Assembly: GCF_001956985.1 (NCBI RefSeq)
Contig: NZ_CP019082.1
Location: 4,464,001 to 4,528,000 of the forward strand
DNA from: Paludisphaera borealis
GTDB lineage: Bacteria; Planctomycetota; Planctomycetia; Isosphaerales; Isosphaeraceae
DNA: 64,000 bases
Direction of reading: 5' to 3'
Positions 8,316-16,900 of the stretch are shown here, in pieces. The position numbers and the translations under genes are program-made. The number at the start of each line of letters is the position of its first letter. The stretch's first letter is position 1. The notes under the pieces were generated by a model. That model did no database searches, had not been told where the DNA came from, and saw only the letters and a program-made list of their open reading frames with translations.

Positions 8316-9020
8316 TTGGGCGGATTTCGTCTTCGGCTTCGGGTCGCTTCCGTGGCGGCGTTTATGGGGCTTGCGGTCACGACCGGCGCTTCGGCGGACG
8401 TCGTGCTCGGCTCGTTCGACTTTAACTCGTTGCAGTTCGGCGACAGCCTTATCCAGTCCGACGGAGGGACGTTCGCCGGCTCCAACTGGCTGAACACGAC
8501 GAACGTCGATCCCGGGGCGTCGGGTTATCTGACGGGCGCCAACTTCGAGACCGGCATCGGGAACATCGGGAACTTGAGTAATCCGGTCTATACGATCCTC
8601 TATAACACGGCGATCCAGAACGGCGCGGGGTACGACCTCGGCGTCGTCACGTCGCAGTTCAGCGTCGGCGACACGATCACGCTGGCGGTCTCGACCGACG
8701 GCGGCGCGACGTTCAGCGCGGATCAAGATTTCGGGCCGGGGCTCGCCGTCGACACGGGGGTGGCGAGCTCGTATTTCTACAACGGCGGCATTGGCGGCAG
8801 CGCCAACTTGTTCGTGACGTCGATCGACCTGAGCAGCTTCGGGATCGCCGCGAATGCGTCGATCAACGCCGTCCGGATCACCGGCGTGCCGGAGCTGGAT
8901 CTGAACCGGGTCGCGGGGTTCGCCGTCGGCGCGGTCCCCGAGCCGTCCTCGCTGGCGCTGGCCGGCGTGGCTACCGCCTTCGGCCTGATCTTCGCCCGTC
9001 GCCGCCGGGCCGCGGTCTGA
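8316..9020 (+). CDS. PEP-CTERM sorting domain protein
   Basis: 234 residues. The start is a TTG at 8316 with AGGAGA six bases upstream; no ATG or GTG in frame fits. A signal peptide (residues ~5-27, ending ASADVV) leads into a ~170-residue Gly/Asn/Thr/Ser-rich domain with DGGATFS-like blocks. The C-terminus has the full sorting signal: VPEPSS, a hydrophobic helix (LALAGVATAFGLIF) and a basic end (ARRRRAAV). Such proteins are exported, then cut and processed by an exosortase. No exosortase is in the window. Function of the outer domain unknown. Confidence 0.88.
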   Translation: MGGFRLRLRVASVAAFMGLAVTTGASADVVLGSFDFNSLQFGDSLIQSDGGTFAGSNWLNTTNVDPGASGYLTGANFETGIGNIGNLSNPVYTILYNTAIQNGAGYDLGVVTSQFSVGDTITLAVSTDGGATFSADQDFGPGLAVDTGVASSYFYNGGIGGSANLFVTSIDLSSFGIAANASINAVRITGVPELDLNRVAGFAVGAVPEPSSLALAGVATAFGLIFARRRRAAV

Positions 9021-9084
9021 CGAGCGTTTGCATCGCGAAGGACGGACGCCGGCCGACCGGCTCGGGTTTCGTCCTTCGCTTCGC

Positions 9085-10629
9085 TCATGGCTTGCTCAAG
9101 AAATGGCGCTTGGTGCGGAAGGCGTCGGGGCTGTTCACGCTTCCCAGGCCGGCGGCGGGGCAGGTCAGGCAGGCGGCGCGGAGCCGGCCGTCGCGGTGCT
9201 CCGACCGCAGTTCCTCGTAGCGTTCGGAATTCCAGATTTCCTCGAACGTTTGCGATCGGATGTTGCCCATCGGCTGCTCGCCGTACCACCAGCCGCAGGG
9301 GCGCACGTCGCCGTTGGGGAGGACGCCGACCCAGTGCCAGGGGAACTGGCACCGCGACACGCGATTCTCGCCCTCACCCACGCCCACCGGCAGCGCCGGC
9401 AGGCTGTCGTTCCGGGTTGGCGCGCGGTCGGTCGATTCCAGGTCGAAATTCGCGGGGAAGTACGTGTTGATCCCGTATTCCTTGCCGATCGCCCGGGCCT
9501 CGTCGAGCATCCGGTTGCAGAGTTCCTTGTGCCCTTCGAGCGATTCCAGACGCGTGTCGGTCCCCTCGAACGGGACCAGGTGCACGCCTCCCACCGATTT
9601 GACCTGGAGATCGTTCGCCAGCCGGACGAAGTCGGGAAGCTCCGTGATGTTCGACCGCATCAGCACGAAGTTCAGGTGGAGGTGGGGGTAGGTCGATCCG
9701 ACCTGGTCGCGGACGCCCTGGATCGCCCGGATGTTGGCGAGCAGCGTTTCAAACCGTCCACCCGCCCGGATGCGCTCGTACGTTTCTTTGACGGCCGCGT
9801 CGACGGAGACGCACAGGCTCACCTTGTTCCGCGACAGCCGTTCGACGACCGCCGGCTTCAACAGCATCGCATTGGTGATCATGTAAAGGCCCGGGACGTT
9901 ATACGAGCCGGCGATGTCGAGGACTTCGCCGAGCCTGCGGTGGAGCAGCGGCTCGGTGTTGAACGAGAGCGAAACGTGCTTGCACAGAGGGAAGAGTTCC
10001 TCGGCGATCTTGGTGAAGTCCTCGATCGAGAGGTCCACCCGCTTCTGCTTGTACACCGATTCCAGGCTGAAATGACACATGACGCAACGGAGGTTGCACT
10101 GGTTGATGACGTCCATTTCCAGGTGGAGCGGACGAATCCCCAGGCGCTTGCGAATCGAGCCGGCGCGGATGATCGAGAGGACGTCGTCGTCGGCCGGAAG
10201 TTCAGCGCGGAACCGTCCCAGGTGCGAGGCGACCTCGTGTCGGGTCGGCTCGCGGAGGTAATACCGGGAATAGATCGTCTTGATCTCCGCGACGACCGGT
10301 CCGACGAGGCGCTCGTACTCCAGACCGCCGCGCAGCGAATCGCCGAGCGCGTCGAGCGCCTGAGTCTGATCCCGGTCGTGGAACTGAACCGCCCAGGCGC
10401 CGATCTCCCCGGCGCGCGGTTCGCGACCCATCATCTCGCGATACAGCGCGGCGGCCTGCTCCATGCGCTCGAGATTCGCGGCGGGACCCGGGCCGACGAC
10501 GACGACGGCCTCGTGGCGACGACCGGCTGCCCGACGGCCCGTCACCAGCGCCGAGAGTCGCCTCCCGCCACGGCGACACCTTCGAAGCACCCCACCCCCG
10601 CGATGGCGCAGCCAGGCGATCGTCATCAT
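9085..10629 (-). CDS. Radical SAM/SPASM protein with DUF4214-like N-terminus
   Basis: 514 residues from the ATG at 10629, with GGGAG five bases upstream. The radical SAM cluster motif is C178-NLR-C182-VM-C185. A SPASM-type second cluster region lies near the end (SRCQFPWHWVGVLPNGDVRP, CGWWYGE, GNIRSQTFEEIW, CLTCPA). Ahead of it, residues ~58-165 hold two units like those of DUF4214 (ALYREMMGREPRAGEIGAWA; IYSRYYLREPTRHEVASHL), a domain usually found in secreted or glycan-associated proteins. Cytosolic, by lack of a clear signal. SPASM enzymes modify peptides, proteins or sugars. The substrate is not evident and no small precursor peptide gene is adjacent. Divergent from the glucan synthase gene. 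Confidence 0.87.
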   Translation of the reverse strand: MMTIAWLRHRGGGVLRRCRRGGRRLSALVTGRRAAGRRHEAVVVVGPGPAANLERMEQAAALYREMMGREPRAGEIGAWAVQFHDRDQTQALDALGDSLRGGLEYERLVGPVVAEIKTIYSRYYLREPTRHEVASHLGRFRAELPADDDVLSIIRAGSIRKRLGIRPLHLEMDVINQCNLRCVMCHFSLESVYKQKRVDLSIEDFTKIAEELFPLCKHVSLSFNTEPLLHRRLGEVLDIAGSYNVPGLYMITNAMLLKPAVVERLSRNKVSLCVSVDAAVKETYERIRAGGRFETLLANIRAIQGVRDQVGSTYPHLHLNFVLMRSNITELPDFVRLANDLQVKSVGGVHLVPFEGTDTRLESLEGHKELCNRMLDEARAIGKEYGINTYFPANFDLESTDRAPTRNDSLPALPVGVGEGENRVSRCQFPWHWVGVLPNGDVRPCGWWYGEQPMGNIRSQTFEEIWNSERYEELRSEHRDGRLRAACLTCPAAGLGSVNSPDAFRTKRHFLSKP

Positions 10630-10951
10630 GCAACTCCCTATGGGAAGAGGTTCCGGCGCAGGCGCACTGGATTGTGCGGGCGCGTCGTGGAGCTGCTGAA
10701 CGCAGGGAAGGAAGTCGTCACGAGCCAGTCGACGCCGACACGAGAAGAGATGTTTCGATGCAGCCTAGATGACTTCGGACAATCGTGCAACCCCGTCTTG
10801 TTCTTTCGTTCGTGCGATCTCGCCCGGCCGCGCCGTCGCCCGCTCATCTCGCGTCGAGTTTTTGGTAAGATCGTCCGTGTGGCGTTGCGCATCGAGCGGA
10901 ACGGTTGCGAAGCAATCCCGAGCGCGCGCCGGGCTGGTGAGACGAGGCAGC
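10630..10951. other. Divergent intergenic region
   Basis: About 320 bases between the radical SAM gene and the glucan synthase gene. The right-hand frame is open through most of it, but the codons lack the genome's GC-rich third positions and the first good ribosome-binding site is just before 10952. It presumably holds promoters for both genes; none stands out. Confidence 0.5.
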
Positions 10952-13900
10952 ATGAGTTCATCGTTTATTGAGGCGCCCTCGGAGTCGGCCGACGACACGG
11001 AGCGGGCGCTCGTCGAGCGGCTGGACCCGAACCGCGAGGGACCGATCCGGGGCGAGCTGCTCGGGCTCGATCGGCTCGAACGGCAGGCGCGGAGGCTGGC
11101 GACGGCTTGCACGCTGGCGCCGGCGAAGCGCGCGGCCAGCCCGCTCTTGAAGCGGTTCGCCGACAACGCCAAGGTTCTCCGACGCGTCCACGGCTTGATC
11201 ACGGCCGGCGGCGAGCACATCCGTGGGATCGACGTCGAGTGGCTGCTCGACAACTTCCACATCGTCGACGACGTTCTCAAGGAAGTCCGTCAGGACATGC
11301 CGCACGGCTATGACGTCGTCCTGCCCAAGCTCGACGGGCCGGCGCTCAAGGGCTACCCGCGCGTTTATGCGATCTCGGTCGCCCTGGCCGCCCACACCGA
11401 CAGCGAACTCGACGAGGCGCGGATCAATCGGTTCGTGGCCGCGTTCCAGGACAAGGCCGCGCTGACGATCGGCGAACTCTGGGCGTTGCCGACGATGCTC
11501 CGGCTGGTACTGCTCGAAAACCTCCGGCGGCTGGCCGACCAGATGGTCTGGTCGTGGGAGGAGCGGCATCGGGCCGACGCCTGGCTGGCCCACGCCGCGC
11601 CCCTCGACGCCTCGCACCGAACCGGCGGCAAGACCGCCCCGCCGTCGTTCGGCAGGCTCAGCGGCCCGTTCGTCGCGCGGCTGATCCAGGTGCTGCGCGA
11701 CCACGGCCCTGCCGCGGCCGGCGTGCTGCAAAAGCTGAAGGCCGCGATCGAGGCGAACGGGGACGAGGCCGACAACATCGTCGACCGCGAGCACCACCGC
11801 CAGGCCGCGAACCAGGTGACGGTCGGCAACTGCGTCATCAGCCTGCGGCTGCTCTCGGCCGTCGATTGGAACGCGTATTTCGAGGAGCACAGCCTCGTCC
11901 AGGCGATCCTCCGCGACGACCCATCGGGCATTTATCCGCATCAAGACTTTCCCACGTCCGACCGCTGCCGCAAGGCCGTCGAGCGGATCGCGCGCGGGTC
12001 CCACGCCGACGAGCTGGCCGTCGCCCGCCGCGCCGTGGCGATGGCCGCCGAGGCCGGCGAACACAACCCCCGGCGCGGCAACGTCGCCTACTACCTCGTC
12101 GACAAGGGCGCCCACGACCTCGGCACCGCCTTCCACTACAAGACGCCGGTCCGCGATCGCGTGCTGAACTGGGTCCACGCGCACCCTCGATTCGTCTACT
12201 TCGGCGCGATCTTTTTGGTGATGGCCGCGATCTCGACCGCCGTCTTCATCCTTGCGGGGAGTCCCTCGCGCTTTGACTTCCTACTCGGTCTGCTCGGCCT
12301 GGCCGTCCTGATCGTCGTCAGTGAGTTGGCCGTCGGCCTGATCAACCATTTTCTGACGATCCTCTTGCCCCCCAAGGTGCTGGCCAAGCTGGAGTTCAAG
12401 GACGGCGTTCCCGACGAGTTTCGGACGTTCGTGGTCATCCCGACGATGCTCGCGAAGCTGAACAACGCGCCGGCGCTTTTGGAACGGCTCGAAATCCACT
12501 ACCTGTCGAACCCCGACCCGAACCTCCGGTTCGCACTGCTGACCGACTTCGCCGACGCTCCCCAGGAGCACATGCCCGACGATCAGAAGTTGATCGACGA
12601 CGCGCTCGCCCGCGTTCGGACGCTCAATGCGCGGTACGCGGCGGCCGGCGAGCCCGACGTCTTCTACCTGTTCCATCGGCGGCGGCTCTGGAACCCGTCG
12701 CAAGGGGTCTGGATGGGCTGGGAGCGGAAGCGCGGCAAGCTTTCGGAATTCAACAAGCTGTTGCGCGGAGATGTGAGCGGTAGTTACAACGTCTTCAGCG
12801 TTGATCCGTCGACCTTGCCTCGATTCCGGTTCGTGATCACGCTCGATTCCGACACCCAGATGCCGCGCGACACGGCGGGAAGGCTCGTCGGCACGATTGC
12901 GCACCCGCTCAACCAGCCGCGATTCGACCGCGCCAGCGGCCGGGTGGTCGAGGGCTACGGCGTACTCCAGCCCCGGGTCAGCTTCCACCTGACGGCGGCC
13001 ACGCACTCGCGGTTCGCGGCGCTCCTGGCCTCGTCGGGCGGTATCGACCCGTACTCGACGGCGGCGTCCGACGCCTACATGGACCTGTTCGACGTCGGCA
13101 GTTTCACGGGCAAGGGGGTCTACGACGTCGACGCCTTCGAGGAGGCGACGGGGTCGATCTTCCCGGAAAACCGGATCTTGAGCCACGATCTGATCGAGGG
13201 CAACTACGTCCGCTGCGGCTTGCTCAGCGACACCGAGGTGTTCGACGACTTCCCCGCGCGATACCACGCCTACGCCCGGCGCGAGCATCGCTGGATTCGG
13301 GGCGACTGGCAACTGCTGCCGTGGTTGGCTCCGCGTGTGCCGATGCCGACAGGGAGCCGGCCGAACCCGCTGCCGACGCTCGAAAGATGGAAGTTGTTCG
13401 ACAACCTCCGTCGCAGCCTGGTCCCACTCGCGCTCGTGACGATGTTGGCGTTGGGCTGGATGATCGCGCCGGGCCCGGCGTGGCTCTGGACGGTCCTCGC
13501 CCTGGCGGTGGTGGGTCTGCCGCTGGTCAAGTGGTCGACGGCCGTGACGATGGGGGCGATCCGGAGCGGATCGCTGGCGCCGTTCAAGGCGTGGCGTGAC
13601 AGCCTGCCGTCGCTGGGAGGCCAGGCGCTCCTGTCGCTCGTCCTCCTGCCCGATCAGGCCCGGCTGGCGGGCGACGCGATCGCGCGGACGCTGTACCGGC
13701 AGTTCGTGAGCGGCAAACGGATGCTCGAATGGGAGACGGCGGCGTCGGCCGAGCAGCGGCTCGGCGGCGAGCTTCGCGACTTCGCGAAGACGATGTGGCA
13801 GTCGTCGGTCATCGCGGCGTTGATCCTGGTCGCGGTTGGATGGGTTCGTCCGTCGTCCCTCTGGGTCGCCGGCCCGATCCTCGCGGCCTGGTTGCTGTCG

Positions 13901-16900
13901 CCGGTCGTCGCGTGGTGGATCAGCCGGCCGCTGCCGACGACCCAATCGCTGCTGACCGAGGCCGACCGCTTGGCGCTTCGACGGCTGACCCGGAAGACGT
14001 GGGGGTACTTCGAGACGTTCGTCGGCGACGACGACAACTGGCTTCCGCCCGACAACTTCCAGGAATACCCCGACGGCCGGATCGCCCACCGAACCTCGCC
14101 GACCAACATGGGGCTGCTGTTGGCCTCGACCCTCACCGCGCACGACCTCGGCTATCTCTCCCTCGGGGCGATGGTCGGGCGCCTGGAGAGGACTTTCGAC
14201 ACGCTCGACCGGCTCGAAACCCACTGGGGACACTTCTACAACTGGTACGACACCCAGACGTTGGAACCGTTGCCTCCTGCCTATATCTCGACCGTCGACA
14301 GCGGCAACATGCTCGGCTGCCTCGTGGCGCTGCGGCAAGGGCTGCTTGAGAAGCTCAACGCGCCGACGTTTTCGCCGGCCGTCACGGCGGGCCTGGCCGA
14401 TGCACTGAGACTGGCGATCGAGGGGGGCGTTGCCGGAACACGGTTCAAGCTGATCCTTGTCGAGCCCGGCGACGACCTTCCCGCGTGGCGAAGCCGGCTC
14501 GAACGGCTGGAGAACGAGGCGGCGCGGCTCGTCGAATCGGTCGCGTCGAAGGCTGATTCCGCGCAGCTTTGGTCGCGCCGGTTGCTGGCGCAGATCCAGA
14601 CGCACCGGGCCGATCTGGACGCGGGCGACCTGTCGCCACGCCTCAAGAGCCTGGCTGACCGGGCCGACGCGATGGGCCGGGCGATGGAGTTCGGGCCGCT
14701 GTACAAGACCGAGCGGAACCTTTATGCGATCGGCTGCAACCTGGCGCAGGGGAGGCTCGACGGCGCGTGCTACGACCTGCTGGCGTCGGAGTCGGCGTTG
14801 ACGAGCTACCTGACGGTCGCGCGCGGCGACGCCCCGCGCAAGCACTGGTTCCAGCTCGGCCGGCCGTACATCAAGGCGGCGGGCAAAATCGGCCTGATCT
14901 CCTGGGGCGGGACGATGTTCGAGTACCTGATGCCCCGGCTCTTGCTCAAGAGCCTGCCGACCACGCTGCTGGCCGAGGCCGCCCGCACGGCCGTCGCCCG
15001 CCAGATCGAGTACGGCCGCCAGCTCGGCCTGCCGTGGGGGATTTCCGAATCGGCGTTCGCCTCGCAGTACCTGGAAGGCGACTACCGCTATCAGGCGTTC
15101 GGCGCGCCGGGATTGGGCCTCAAGCAGGGGCTCGACCGCGACCGGGTGATCGCCCCCTACGCCACCGCGATGGCCACGATGGTCGCGCCGCGCGAGGCCG
15201 TCGACAACCTCAAGCGGCTGACGGCCGAGGGCGGCGAGGGGATCTACGGCTATTACGAGGCGATCGACTACACGGCCGACCGCCTCACGCCCGGCCAGCG
15301 GTCGGTTGTGGTGAAATCTTATATGAGCCACCACCAGGGGATGAGCCTCGTGGCGGTCGCGAACGTGTTGCTCGGCGACGCCATGCCGCGTCGGTTCCAT
15401 GCCGAGCCCATGGTCCGCGCGGCCGAGCTGCTGCTGCAAGAGCGCGTCCCCCGCGATACGCCGCTGATCGACGTCGACGCCGAGACCGCCGCCGAGTCGG
15501 AGGATTCCAGCGCGACCCCGGCGGAACGGCCGGTGTCGGCGAGCCTCTTGAGCCGCCGGTTGACCACGCCGGCGACGCTCGCGCCCCGGACGCATCTGCT
15601 GTCGAACTCGCAGTATCATGTGATGGTCACGAACGCCGGCTCGGGGTCGAGCGCGTGTCGCGGCGTCGACGTGACCCGATGGCGCGAAGACCCCACCCGC
15701 GAGGCCTGGGGCCAGTTCGTCTACGTCCGCGACGCGTCGAGCGGGCTGTTCTGGTCGGCCGGGTTTCAGCCCGTCTGCCGGCCGGCGGACGACGACGAGA
15801 TCGTCTTCGCCGTCGACAAGGCGTCGTTCCGCCGTCGTGACGGCGAGATCGAGACGCGGATGGAAGTGACCGTCTCGCCCGAGCAGCTCGCCGAGGTCCG
15901 CCGCCTGACCCTCACCAACCACGGCACCCGCCCGCGCACGCTCGAAGTCACCAGCTACGCCGAGGCCGTGCTGGCCTCGCACGACGCCGACCTGGCGCAC
16001 CCGGCGTTCCACAAGCTGTTCCTGGAGACGGAGTGGATCGCCGAATCGTCGGCCTTGCTCTGCCGCCGCCGTCCCAGGTCGCCGCGCGACCAGCCGCTCT
16101 GGGCCGTCCACGTGATCGCCGCCGACGGCTCGGCGCCGGGGGGCGCGGTCGAGGGGGAAGTCGGCTACGAGACCGACCGCGCCCGGTTTTTGGGCCGGGG
16201 CCGGACCCCCGCCGATCCCGCCGCCCTCGATCCGGGCTCGGCCCTTTCGGGGACGACCGGGGCGGTGCTCGATCCGATCTTCAGCCTGCGACGTCGCGTG
16301 ACGCTCGCGCCGGGCGGCTCGGCCGTGTTGGCCTTCACGACGGCGGTCGCCGACAACCGCGCCGGGGCGCTCGCGCTGGCCGACCAGTACCACGGCTTCA
16401 GCGCCGCGGCGAGGGCGTTCGAGCTGGCCTGGGCGCACCGCCAGGCCGAGCACGGGCACCGCCAGTGGTCGCCCGAGGAAGGCCATCTGTTCCAGCGGCT
16501 GGCCTCGCATCTGCTGTTCGCCGGCCCGACCCTGCGCGGTCGCCCGGACCTGCTCGAACCGGCCGAGCCGGCGCCGGTGGTTTTCAGCCGCCTCGGGCTC
16601 AACCTCCACCGGCCGATCGTCGTCGCCCGGCTGGGCGAGGCGTCCGAATTGACCACGGTCCGACAGCTCGCCGCCGCCCAGGACTTCCTGCGGATCAAGG
16701 GGCTGGAATTCGATCTCGTCCTGCTCTACGACGGCCGCGACGGCGCGCTCGACGAGCCGTTGCAAGCCCTGGCCCGCGAGGCCGGGATCTTCCTGATCCG
16801 GACGGCGGCCCTCGACGACTCGGCGCGCGGGCTGCTGCGGGCGGCGGCCCGGGTCGTCCTCGACGCCGCGCGCGGGCCGCTTTCGGCCCAGCTCGATCAC

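Noticed and set aside
12281-16900. A 1539-residue open frame on the minus strand inside the glucan synthase gene, and a 963-residue one on the plus strand at 16033-18924
   Set aside because: Long antisense and out-of-frame openings are expected in DNA with very GC-rich third positions. Their composition (runs of R, P, G) has no domain or signal, and the NdvB frame accounts for the coding pattern.
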